Assembly (NCBI GenBank): GCA_030267565.1
Contig: BRXU01000008.1
Coordinates: forward strand, 930,001 to 994,000
Origin: Pleodorina starrii
Taxonomy: Eukaryota > Chlorophyta > Chlorophyceae > Chlamydomonadales > Volvocaceae
DNA: 64,000 nt
Reading direction: 5' to 3'
The translations under genes were made by a program, and so were the position numbers. A model generated the notes under the pieces. It was not told the origin of the DNA, did no database searches, and saw nothing but the letters and a program-made list of their open reading frames with translations. Shown one piece after another: positions 24,401-34,973 of this stretch. How positions within the stretch are numbered: position 1 is the stretch's first letter; each line of letters starts with the position of its first letter.

Positions 24401-26915
24401 GGGTTGCCCGGCTTGGGAGGGACAGGGAGGGCTCGCGGATGGGGGAAATGGAGGGGGGGCACGAGGCGCGAGGGGGGTTTGGTGCCCTGCCGCGCGCCAT
24501 TACGACGGGCAGCGATTGCCCTTTATTATCACTTGACCAATGCGCTCACCCTGCCCCGAGCCCCCGGGTTGGGGGGGGCCGTGCTTCGTTCGCCAACTGG
24601 TCCGGCCACCCGCTCCATCTACCGGTACTCCCTCCACTCACCCACTACACTCCCCGTTCCTTCTCTCTGTTTAAAATTTTCAGTTCCAATACGTCCTCCA
24701 CTGCCCTCCAATGCCCTCGCCCCCCTTTATACCACCCAGGCGATCAAGCGGCAGGTGCGGGCCGCGCTGGGCTACCCGAGCGCCCTGGCCAACGGAAAGA
24801 TCAACTACCTGCAACGACAACTGAACAGCGCTCGGAAGGTGCTGGCGATCAGCGACCGAAAGGTGGGAGCAAGATAGCGGCGGCGGCGGCGCTGAGCCGG
24901 TTGCGGGGTGTGTGGGTTGGGGGGGGGGGGGTGAGAGAGGGCAGCTTGGAAGGTGGGGCGGGAAGGGTGCGTGTGTTTGAGAAGGGGGGTGTAAATCGCG
25001 GAACCGAGGCCATCAGACCATCACCAAACACACATTTCCTTATCCAACCTGTGGTGAACGCCTGACGGGCGGCTTGGCAAAACCTCGCACCCCTCTGCCC
25101 AACCCACCCTTTCTGCCCAACCCACCCTTTCCAACCCGCCCACATGTGTAACCCGCCCCCTCCCCCTCCCCGCCTCCGCCCCCGTCCCCCTCCTCCTCGC
25201 TCCCCCGCCCTGCCCATGCAGGGTGAGCAGTCCCTCCGCCAGATGGCAGTCAAGGACTATCACCTGGGTTACCAACTGGACAGGTGTGTGTGTTACGGTA
25301 CTGTTGTGGGTATTGTTATATTGTTGTGGTTATTACAGTGGGCTCCAGAATTAATAAGAGTAGAGCCAGCGGGACAGCCGGCCGCGTACTGTGTGTGTGT
25401 TTTATATATATGTACCGGTATTCCCGTGGGGCCACACAGCAAAGTGGAGGTTCCTGGGAAGGGTGGAGCCATTGGCAAAACTTCGGCATATGCCCTACCC
25501 ACCCACCCACCCACCCAGCGATACAGGGGCAAACGAAAGATGCGGCCAAGCGGTGTAGGTTGTAGGTGTGCTGTTGTCGATGGGGGCTGATCCGCTGCGG
25601 ATTGGCTGTCCAGTGGCCTCCAGAGCACGCTCTCACTCACGCGGTCCACAAGGCTGTGCGTGCGTGCAAAGGAAATGCGACGGCGGCGAGACCCACCTGC
25701 GAGCAAAGAAGCTCCGATGGCAGCCCCGTGAATGCAGTAACAACAAAAGTGCAAAGCCCAGGGCGTGGTGTGTGGGGAGGGAGCAAAGACGGCTCCAATG
25801 CGTATATAGTCGCCGCCGCAGTACGATTAGGCGAGCAGATGCGCAAGCAAGCAAACAAGGAGGGCGAATAACAACTGCAACAAACGAAGAAACACACAGA
25901 GCCAACCAGCCAAGCAGCAAGCAGGTCGCAGCAAAACGACGGTCGGCGTCACGCGGGTGCGCGGACCCACGTGCACCCAGCCACCCAGCCACCCACCCAC
26001 CCACGTGCACCCACCCACCGGTTCCTTCCCTGCCGCCCCTTCTCGCTCCTGCTCCCCCGCCCTCTCCCCACCGTTCGCTAACGCCGTCTCCTTCTCCGCT
26101 GCGGGCTTTCTTTTTACTCCCCACCCCACCTCAGGGCTGTTGAGGACAACTACGCTCTGCGGCGCTCCCTGGTGGACCTGGAGGAGCTGTACAGCAGCGC
26201 AATCGAGGGGGCAGCGGCACACAGGAACACAGCAGCAGCAGGCGGAGGCGGCGGAGGCGGAGGCGGCGTGGAGCGCCTCCGCGCGTCGGCGTCGGCTGTG
26301 CCGCAGGGCGGCGGCGCCGAGGCCGGCAGCCCCGCTGCCGCGGCGGCGGCGGTAGCCGCCGCCGCCGCCGCTGTACGGCGGTCCGCCACGTCGGAGCTGT
26401 ACGCATCTGCGCTGCTGAGCCCGCAGCGCGCCAGCGGCGCCGCCGCGGCGGCGTCGCCGACGCCGCGCCTCAGCCCGCGGCGGCTGCACGAGCACGACTC
26501 ACAGCGGTCGTTGGACCGGTACCTCGCCGCCGGCGGCGGCGGTGGTGGTGGCGGCGGTGGTGGTGGTGGGCCAAGCACGCCGCACCCGTCGCAGCAGCGC
26601 CCCCGGCAGTCGCACATGCAGCTCCAAGCGCAGGAGGGACGCGGCGTGGGAGAGGAGGAGATGTGGGCGCAGCGGCGCTCCAACTCCTCGTCCCATCTCC
26701 AGCAGCAGCAGTACCAGCAGCAGAACGACAGGCAGAAGTACGACAGCCACCACCACCACGAACACCACCGCCACTCGCACACCAGCAACCGCAACCACTA
26801 CCACCACCAGCACCAACACCGGGCGTCGGAGGGCACGCTGTCGCGCCGTACCAGCGTGGTGTCTGCCGTACAGGACGGCGCCGCCGACGCCTACAGCCTG
26901 GGCGGCGCGTCGTAA
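18472..26915 (+). CDS. Coiled-coil protein with Gly/His-rich tail, unknown function
   Basis: I do not recognise this protein. Fourteen exons join in phase to about 732 residues: 18472-18528 (uncertain), 18740-18862, 19751-19804, 20099-20155, 20647-20663 (17-nt microexon), 21116-21182, 21527-21578, 21963-22367, 22976-23163, 23534-23608, 24047-24184, 24740-24862, 25222-25283, 26135-26915. The N-terminal third is coiled coil, with heptads such as AMARLQELETEVARLAG, EENEQLRRHIASLERQLQ and RNDALRHLEKMTQLLEESE. A Gly/Ser/Arg linker follows. Then comes a compact, probably conserved block with PKASGW-like PKPRASGWVPKDVVRLVQ, GLEWRFWEPLVLMIDEVYRS and further helices. The last exon encodes long Gly, Ala, Gln and His runs. 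Coiled-coil proteins of this kind are common in cilia, basal bodies and the cytoskeleton, but that is only a guess. The exon 2 donor lies inside a minisatellite, so its end may vary. Confidence 0.75.
18672..18710 (+). repeat. Family A intronic repeat, copy 2
   Basis: CGTCTCCGCTGCGGTATC followed by a T-run and ACCCCCC, ending about 30 bp before the acceptor at 18739. This copy is truncated at its 5' end relative to copies 1 and 5. Confidence 0.75.
18863..19625 (+). repeat. 25-copy, 30-31 bp minisatellite starting at a splice donor
   Basis: Twenty-five tandem units of 30 or 31 bp, each containing GGGAGCAGGGAGGG and GGTGGGTG or GGTTGGTG. The first nine or so are 30 bp with the subtype GGGGACC or GGGGGCC. 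Later units are mostly 31 bp with TGCGGGGCC or TGTGGGGCC. The array begins exactly at the proposed donor of exon 18740-18862, and most units repeat the donor-like word GCG|GTGGGT. The 30-bp units keep the reading frame, so use of a later donor would add multiples of ten residues. Confidence 0.95.
21412..21435 (-). repeat. Family B intronic repeat, copy 3
   Basis: CTCCGGCCTAAACGTGGATAA, one change from the APX intron copy at 13222-13242. It lies in the intron between 21182 and 21527 of the coiled-coil gene. Confidence 0.7.
23204..23276. repeat. Short direct and inverted repeat in an intron
   Basis: GTTACGTACAGG, then GTTCTATA or ATTCTATA, occurs at 23204 and again at 23251. The second copy is closed by CGTAAC, making an inverted pair with its own GTTACG. 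It lies in the intron 23164-23533. Confidence 0.7.
24215..24276 (+). repeat. Family B intronic repeat, copy 4 (doubled head)
   Basis: Two GGGGTTATCCACGGA heads in tandem, then GGGGCCGGAGCCCGTGAACG and GTAACG. It is the inverse of the copy at 13207-13248. It starts about 30 bp after the donor of exon 24047-24184. Confidence 0.8.
25470..25875 (+). repeat. Dispersed intronic repeat, copy 1
   Basis: About 400 bp in the intron 25284-26134 resembles 45770-46140 in a BRE intron, in the same orientation relative to transcription. Shared words include CCCACCCACCCAGCGATACA, GTGCGTGCGTGCAA, GCGACGGCGG, GCGAGCAAAGAAGCTC and CGGCTCCAATGCGTATATAG. Pairwise identity looks moderate with gaps. No open frame or terminal inverted repeat was found; a SINE-like or other nonautonomous element fits. 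Confidence 0.75.
26071..26120 (+). repeat. Family A intronic repeat, copy 3
   Basis: CCGTTCGCTAACGCCGTCTC, CTTCTCCGCTGCGGG and TTTCTTTTTACTCC, ending 14 bp before the acceptor at 26134. The element supplies most of the polypyrimidine tract of the last exon of the coiled-coil gene. Confidence 0.85.
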
Positions 26916-29900
26916 GCAAATTAGTAATATGAGGGCGAAGAGGAGGGTTCAAGGGGTTCGATTGGTCGTCCCACCCGTTGAACGACGGGGCAGCAACACC
27001 AACACCGGACAAGCACGGATTTACGTGGGGATAAAGGGATGGAGGCCCGGTACTGGCAGCAGTTGGCGGCGAGGAGCGAGGAGCGAGGGGCGAGCGCCCG
27101 GGTGTGAATGAGTGTGGGCCCGATCCATGCGGCGCCGCACCAGTGTGGTCAGCGAGGGGTGGGCGGCGTAGGATAGGGAGGCTCCGAAACCGATCTGGCA
27201 TTGCTGCCGCTGCTGCCGATGGTGCCGGCCCCCGCCTGCACCGCGGCTGTCGTCGGTGTCGTGCGGGAGCGGCTCAGCGTCGGCTGATGTCGGCGCGCCT
27301 CCTTGTGGGTGGATGGATGGATGGCCGGTGGTGGTACCACCCGCCAATCAACTGGACGGGGATGCGAGCCTGTTGGATGGGGGTCTCTGCGCTTCTCCCC
27401 CCCCCCAAAGGTCCGCTCGCGGGTTCGGCTCCGCTTCTGGGTGGGGCTCGCGAGCTTGAATGGATCGACTCCCTGTTGACTTGGTGGCTGGATGACACGT
27501 ATGTGTGTTGTGCGTGATGGTGACGGGACGGGTGGGAGGGGCCGCGTGCGTGGTTTGGTTCATTGCTGTGCGGCGGTGTGTGCATATTTGCGTGTGGGGT
27601 GGACGGGGAGGGGGCTGAGCGTCTCATCGACCCGCCATGCATCGGGCCGAGTTCTCGTTACCCATCTACTTCCCAGTTACATTGGCCAGTCGAGATATAC
27701 CACCGGGTCGGGGGCCGCTGACAGGAGGTGCGTTGACAAGAGCTATACAATGATTATTGTCTGTCTGCTGAGGCTCCGGCGGCAGGCTGGCGTGCTGCAC
27801 GCCCTGCTGCACGCGTGCACGCGGCTTGAGCAAGGGGATGGGGGGGGTCCGGGGCGTTGCACCGGGCTGCAACGGGTTATATGTAGCGCAGCGGAACTGC
27901 GGCAGGCAGCTGACGCTCGCTTGATTGGGTGCCACTCGAGTCGTTTGGAGGGTTGCGGTCCCCGGTCCCCAGTGCCGGATGCGTGTGTGTGTGTGCATGT
28001 GGTGGAGGGGGGGTCGGGGGGTTAGAGAATGACCTCAACGTACCCGGTACTAAAAGTGTTGGGTGAGGTGGTGCGCGGGAAGGTGGGTGCCGTCGCGTGG
28101 TGGCGGTGGTGGTGGTGATGGTGATGGTGGGTGGTGATTTGTCGGCTGGAGGTCGTCTTGTGCGTAATGGATGATTGTCGTACATGGGAAGAGCGAGTAG
28201 TGGTGATGCCGTGGCAGAATACCGGTATGCAGCTGCTGCATGTCGTGCGAGCAGGAGAGAACGGCCGTTGGAGAAAAAGGGAGGGAGCTTCGTGGGAAAG
28301 GGAGGGCGGTGACGGGAAAACGGAGGAAGGGCGGGGCCCGCTCGCTCCCTTGTGTGCATCAGCTGCTCCTGCCCGCCGGTGGCGGGTTGCGGGCCAAGGC
28401 TGGATGCGGCGGTGGCCTCCGGAGGCGCCCGCGGCCGTGACACCAACATCGCCCTAAGCCCCTTACCATTCCGAAACCCCAGCGCAGCAATAAGCATTAC
28501 CGGCACCGTATTGCGACAGCGCGCGCAAGATGAGGCCGATGCCCTTGGAACCGACAAGGCGTCGAGAGCACGGGGCATGCAGTCGCTCGCCAGCTGCCCA
28601 ACTCTGCAATGGCCGACTCGAGAAGGGAAGAAAGGAGGGAGGGAGACGTGGGGAGCGGGGGGGTTATCCACGTCAACGATGGACACGGCTGGAGAAGGCG
28701 GGGAGGGAAGGCGTAGGTGGAGGTCTGAAGGGACGGATGGGATTCAGCCTTGTGTGCCTCAGGCCGTGGCGGACAAGACCTGGGACGGCTGGGAGAGGCG
28801 CGGAGAGCAGAGGGCCACCCAGAGGGCTGAGTTCCGACTGGCGGGCAGAGTCCGACTGGCTGTCGGTCGGTCGCAAACGGCCCGATGGGTAGTCCCGTGG
28901 TTGGGACCGCCGTGATGCCGGGTGGAGGAGCGTCTGTAATGAGGCCATCGAGCGTGTTCGGTAGGTGGGGTTGCGAGGTTCCCCTGGTTCACATGGTTGA
29001 TTCGACACTGCCTGAATGAGCAGCCCTGGTGCTGCACCACTGCCAGGCGAGGCAGGGATGCCGCAGGCGACGGCACCGCTGCTGTGGCGGCACCAGGACC
29101 TCCATCCAGCGATTGCCGTTTGGCTACCCAGCAGTGAAGTCACCTCACAGCTGCCATGGCAGAGTGCTCACATGACGGCACAACTAGCACAGCTGCACAC
29201 CCACCCCTTCTGTATAGGCGGTTCTATCCGTTGGCCGTTAGGTGTGCACGCGGCGGGAGCTACGGTATGGTTTCGTGCTCGCAGAATGCTACCGGCTATC
29301 GGAGCCTGCGTTCTCTGCTCGCCTCGTCTTGTCATTTTTGGCGGACGAGGTGCACGGAGGAGATCCAGGCAATTAAGATCCAGGCAATTTATGCTTATGG
29401 TGTATGACATGGCTTTAATATTGGTAGCACGTGTGAATTGGTGCGCCTGTTATTTTGGTCTGGCACCAATATAACAGGCGCAACGCGGACAGTCCGGACA
29501 CCATACGGCACATGACAAATGGTTTCGGAACGTAACGCTCGACAATCTGCTCACCGCAAAGTAATAGACTGTAATGACGCTCTTTATTGTCCATGTGACG
29601 CAATTAATATAGTGAGCGAGAGAGCGGGCTGTAAGAAGTGCCTGGAAGTCCCATTCTGACAACAGAAACACCATAGAACGCCTGATATAATTGTAACTTT
29701 AGGATTATTAACAAACTGACTTAGGCGTTGTCTTCATACCAAATATATTTATTGGAATTTAAACAATCTGGGGCGCCGGCTGCTGCTTGGCGGGTCAGAA
29801 TTTGATGCGGACTGTGCCCTGCTCCTCCCCACACTCTCTACGGCAGTCAAATCGATTAGGGCCACTGACTGCTGTCAGGAAAGACTTAGCTGAACCCGTC

Positions 29901-29936
29901 AAACTCGTCCGGCCCAGCAAACCAGCTCGCCCATCT
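26916..29936. other. Intergenic region, no gene recognised
   Basis: The GC-rich part to about 28940 probably includes the 3' UTR of the coiled-coil gene; a TGTAA word occurs at 28935. A GGGGTTATCCACG word like family B lies at 28664. From 29300 the DNA becomes AT-richer and includes the tandem word GATCCAGGCAATT at about 29361 and 29378 and a strong hairpin listed separately. An ATG at 29805 lies in frame with the next gene. Confidence 0.5.
29443..29481. repeat. Long perfect-stem hairpin
   Basis: A 17-bp inverted repeat (GCGCCTGTTATTTTGGT and ACCAATATAACAGGCGC, one mismatch) flanks a 5-nt loop. It lies in AT-rich intergenic DNA. It may be a foldback element or an RNA hairpin; nothing ties it to a gene. 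Confidence 0.8.
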
Positions 29937-32191
29937 ATGACCGCAGTGCCGCGTCTCGTGGCGTTTGACCTCGATGGAACGCTCTGGTATGTCGAAATTT
30001 GTACATTCTCTTAAAGTCAGCCCCGAAATTGTCGTATCGCTATGCACGCCGTACAGTGCGCCCACCATGGGATGGTTCAATGTCCCCTCCATGTGTCTCC
30101 GCAGGTGGCCGGAAATGTAAGCGTCGGCGCTTTCGCGCGGTCTCGGGCCACAGCTTGAAGCTCTGAAGCGCGTTTGGCGCTGGCTGCAGTTCGCCCGATG
30201 CTGTCAAGTGTGGGATGTACTTAGATGGTCACCTCGGGGGAGGGGTGTCCCCATTCCGAGCGTTCCGAGGCATCTTCGCCACCTCGCTCACGTGCGGACT
30301 CCATCACCCCTCATACACACGCCCGGCAGGTACATGCTGGACGGCGGCGCGCCCTTTCGCCGCGACAGGTCGGGTGCCGTGTACGACAAGCGCAACGAGC
30401 GGATCGATCTGATGGGCGCCAGTGGGGAGGTCCTCCGTGAGCTGGCCACCGACCCCAAGTGGGCGCAGACCGAGGTGGTGAGACAGAGGGGGGTCGCGAT
30501 GAAAGAAACAAATAGCAAATCTCTGACCCCTGGGGATCTCACATTGGGGGTAGACCGGAGAGATCGCCGTTCTGCGGGAAGTGCGATGGTGGGCGGGTGA
30601 GCGGCCGAGCAAGCCACACTGGCGACTGGCGGCCCTGTAACAGCCGCTCAGCAGCAGCTCAGCAGGGGTCCAACGCGATCATTGGGACTTCCATGCTGGG
30701 CGGCTTGAAGGCCGCTTGATGGCTCCCAACCGCCACCCAGCTGGCGGCGGCGGCGGCGGCCGTTCGCGAGCGGCGGAGCGCATGAATGGCAGAACCGTGG
30801 GCGTGTCACAGACGAGTCCTTTCCCGGATTGTACGGCAGGCGTACGTCAGCCGTACCGAGTACCCGGAGTGGGCGATCCCCTGCCTCAAGACCTTTCTGG
30901 TGACGGAGGAGGGAAAGCACGGGACCGCGCGGAGCATGTACGACATTTCCTCGTACCAGGTATGACGGCGCCGTGGTGGACGCTGCGCCCCAGCCTCACA
31001 ACGCGGGCCTGATGCTGGGCGGTGCGGCGCATGGGGGGGGGGCTGCGGTCGGCGGGAGGCCTGCGGCGCCTGCCTTGGCGCCCAATAAGAGGGGTGTCGG
31101 GGCTCCGGGCGGGGCTGTCTGGTCGTGTGTCCTGGGCCTCCAAGCGCACAGCTGCCGGGGTTCACTTCGAAAGTGTGACGGAGTACGGCACTGGGAAAAG
31201 GCAGGAAGGGGCTCTACCAGTCAGAGAAGGCTTCCCTAGCTGCCAGGCCACTCGTCATGCTCGAGAGCGGTTGTCCTGTCCTGTCCTGTCCTAACTGACG
31301 GCGGCGCATTGCGGGAAGTGCCCGGCGCTTGTCGCACCCCCTCACTCGCCTCCCGCCGCCCCCATGCTCCCTCCATGCCTCACCCCACAGCCCTCCCAGC
31401 CCTCCCAAGCCTTTCCAAACCTCCCCACCCTGCCAACCCTGCCCCCCCCCCAGGAGATCTACCCCGGCAGCAAGCTGACTCACTTCCGGGCCATCCACAA
31501 GGAGTCGGGTATCCCGTACGAGGACATGGTGTTTTACGACAACGAGCGATGGAACATCACAGAGTGCGCCAAGCTGGGCATCACGTGCGTGTACACACCC
31601 AGAGGTGCGGGCGGGCGTGCCTGCGTGTATGGGAGTATGGGTGTATGGGGGCGTGGGTGCATGGCGGCTTGGGTGTATGGGGGCGTGGGTGCACGCGCCT
31701 GCGTGATTATGTGTATGTGTGTGTCTGCGTGCGTGTGCTGCGGCACGGGTACATGCGCGGTCAGGGGGGCCGTGTCCGCGACCGGCGGGAGACGGAGCGA
31801 GCGGAGCCGAACCAACCGCTTCGATTCTCCTCCTCTCCTCTCCTCCAGCGTTCGGCGGCCGCGTGGCCCCGGCCTTTCTCCCCCTCCTCCTCCTCCTCCC
31901 CCTCCGTCGCTGTGTTGACGGCCCCCACCGCCATCTGCTATTCGCAATTCGGTGCGACCCGGTGCCTTCCCTGTACTCACTGACCTCTTGATCTCCCATG
32001 CGTCTCGTGGCCTCCCAATTGCGGCCCCCTGACGTGACATGACGTGACGGGACGTGACGTCACATAAACCCACCAAACGTGCTGTCCCTGTTACCGGTAC
32101 CACCGGCCAAACCCTGAACCCCTCAGGGCTGACGCGGGAGGCCTGGGACAAAGGCCTCGCCGAGTTCTCGATGGCGCGTGCCGGGAAGTGA
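29937..32191 (+). CDS. MDP1: MDP1-type HAD-family phosphatase
   Basis: Six exons join in phase to about 181 residues: 29937-29986, 30105-30116, 30330-30477, 30840-30959, 31454-31604, 32127-32191. Magnesium-dependent phosphatase 1 is a small HAD hydrolase that removes phosphate from protein phosphotyrosine and sugar or glycated substrates. The nucleophile motif is VAFDLDGTLW. It is followed by WPE encoded by a 12-nt microexon, then VSRTEYPEWA (motif II region), GSKLTHFRAIHKESGI and the acidic loop FYDNERWN ahead of LGITCVYTP. The length and the lack of a cap insert fit MDP1. The loop has Asn where many family members have a second Asp. An in-frame ATG at 29805 would add 44 basic residues and could be a targeting peptide; I chose 29937 because the domain starts there. 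Confidence 0.92.
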
Positions 32192-34973
32192 CAAGTGAGG
32201 GAAGGGGATGGGTGCGAGGGAGGGAGAGGAGAGGAGGGAGGAGGGAGGAGCCACCGCGTCAGGCGCTGGGAGTGGGGGCCTGGAGGGGAGGTTTACCGGG
32301 AACCAGGGCTGAGCCGACTGGTGCGGCGCCGCGCTGCGATGTGATGGGACGTGAGGTGCTGGAGGGTGTATGTGGTGTGGAGGGGTCTTCCGTGTTGAGA
32401 GGGGTTTCGGAGCGAAGTACGTCGTCGTGAGTACTGAGGTTGCAGCAGTCAAAGAGGCGACAGAGCGAGTGGCCGGGGGGGAATAGCGCAAGGGGTGTCG
32501 TCGCGTCATGATGGAAAACTTTTATCAAGAGTGAAGGCGTGCGTAGAGATGCGTTTGTTTCGTATTGTTACAATGGTCGACTGATGTCAATCCGTGCGTC
32601 TTTCCGTGCGCGTGAACCAAGGTGCGACTCGAGTGTGAGGGAGACGGAGAGGGAGAGCGAGAGCGAGGGGGGGAGGCAGATGCCAGCGGCGTAAAGCCGT
32701 GGCGCGTGTGAGCCCCCGTGCGCGCGTGTATGTGTGTGTGTGTGGCTTTCCAGCTGTTGCTTGGCCGATGTGCCTCTCTGGCAAGTTGCTGCCAGATGTG
32801 AGCGCAACGATGTGGCCTCCGAAAGGACTGCAATGGGGCCCCTCCCTCCAGCCCCAGCCCCATCCTTGTTGTCCAAGGGGGGGGGGGCGAGGGCTTCCCG
32901 AAGAGGGATGACACGCACCCGGCTGGGGAGGGGGGAGAGGGCGACGACCCGAGAGGGAGAGGGGCAGGTGGGGAGGCGATGTGGGAAGCCGTACATGCAG
33001 TGGCTGAGCTCCGCCGTGGGTGCGCGTGTGCGTGTGCGTGCAACAAATAGGAAGCGACGCCCCTGGACTGAGTGCTCCCGATGGGCGCCGCACGAACATA
33101 GCGGGGAGCTTCCGTGTGCTCCGTGGCCCCCGTTGGTCTGCGCGTCTGGCAGGGTGGCAGCCCTTGCGACGCATGGGGAGGCAATGCCGGGGCACCTCAC
33201 CTCTCCCTCCCCTCGCGGCGCGGGCAGTGGCCGTTTGCGGGCGGACGGCGGTGCGAGGGGGGGCGGAGGGGGGCGGTGTCCGGATAGGACTAAGGAGGGG
33301 GGCCCATCGGGCGGGCGGAAAAGAGACGCCGCGTGTGTAGCGCGAGACACGCCGACACGAGGGTGGAGGCGTGCGTCGTCGCTTCGGGGCCGCGTGTTGG
33401 CGCCGTTGGGGGGTTGGACTGCCGTGCGAACGGAACACGAGAAGCATCTGTGGCTCCGCCGAGAGGGAACGCGACGCTGAATGCATCCTCACGGCCAGCG
33501 GTGCGTACCGTGCGTGCAGTGCCGTTTCGTGGTCCGCCAAGTCCACATCCTATTATTGAGCCCTGCCGCCGCGCCGTGTGTTTTTCACGCCGAGCGTGCC
33601 TGGGGCGTCGTACGCGAGAATGCTGCTGTCTGTCATCCGCTCGCTCGCTCAGCAGCAGCAGCAGAGCTGTGCCCGCCAGCCGGTATGCTGGCAGATGTCT
33701 TGGTCTGGAGCCGCAAACTTCATCGGGCCGGCGGCGGCGGCATGGGAGCGGTTGTTACACGGCTGCCAGCCGTCATGCGTGCCCTCGAACATGGAACCAC
33801 TCGCTCGGTATCGGTGGTGGGAGGAAGGGGGGGGGGTCAGGCGCTGTAACGAGGCTGCTGTCAAGCAGCGTTTGTCAACCAGCAGCACCAGCGGTAGCAG
33901 CAGCGGAAGCGGAAGCAGCAGCACCAGCGGCGGCGGCGTCAACTTGTTGGACGCCTCAGTACGTGCGGTGTGTCCGTTCGCTGACCCCGCCCCAGCCGGC
34001 CGCGAGTACGATAGCCATCGCGCGCAAGTACGGCGCACACACACCCACCCTGCCAAATGTGGGGGGTCCGGTCCGGTCCGCGCCCGCACACTCGCTCGGG
34101 AGCTCCCCCGCGCCATGGACCCATGGTCCATCCACCCGCGACCCCACACCCCTAAAAGCGAGTGATTGGGCGCGACCCTGCCTCCCAAGGGCCCAGCCTT
34201 CCCCTCCCCACGCCCCCCCACCCCCACCCCCACCCTGCCACTGCCGCGTGTCGAGAAATGCCAACTGGACAACGACCGCAACCCTCCCTCCCGCATCTTC
34301 CCGGGTTTACCAGCTCGTCCAAGTCGTACTCGTACCGTACCCATCAATGCCTTGCCTGGCCTGAGCCCGTTGGTCCCTCAAATTACGTTCAACACACCCA
34401 GCAGCGAATGTACGCTCCACACGCGCATTACTGCACACCAATCACATTGAGGCCATCCCCGCCTCCCCCCTCTAAACACACACACACGCACACCCGCGCC
34501 ACACGTCGCATCCGTGCCTTCTGGCCATATACGTGGGTTGCACCTACCCACGGGACGGCAAAACGTACCGCAAGACACGCGGTCCCCCCACCTCTCCGAC
34601 CCGCGTCAGTGGCGGCTCAAAATCACCCCCTGTCGCTCCGCCCCAACCCACTCCACTCCACTTCATTCCCACTTCATTTCCACTTCATTCCCAAAACTAA
34701 GGAAAAACCCTAGCTGCAAGGCGCCGCCTTGCTGCTTCACCCCGCCGCCTCGCCGCCCCGCCTCGCCGTACCTTTACGACCTGCACCTCGCCCCCGCCCC
34801 CGCTCCCGCCTCAAATGCACCCCAAGTGTTCGCACCCGGTCGCATGCGCACGTCTGGTCTCTTCCCCCCCCCCCCCACACACACACATCGCCCTGGCCCG
34901 CCTTCACGTCCGTTCGTGTCTTCATTTCCCTTTCCCATTGCCCCACTCTATCTACTCCGGCACTACTCCGGCA
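32192..34973. other. Region between convergent genes, no gene recognised
   Basis: This 2.8-kb stretch must contain the 3' UTRs of the MDP1-type gene (plus) and the beta-hydroxyacid dehydrogenase (minus). Open frames up to 343 codons exist but are arginine/proline-rich, overlap on both strands and lack splice sites or domains. CAG and CAGCGG runs lie at 33650-33940, and C-rich DNA with GACACACAC-like runs lies at 34190-34900. Confidence 0.5.

Noticed and set aside
33333..34364. A 343-codon plus-strand frame between two convergent genes
   Set aside because: Composition is Arg/Ala/Ser/Pro-rich, there is no domain, and overlapping frames on the other strand are as long.
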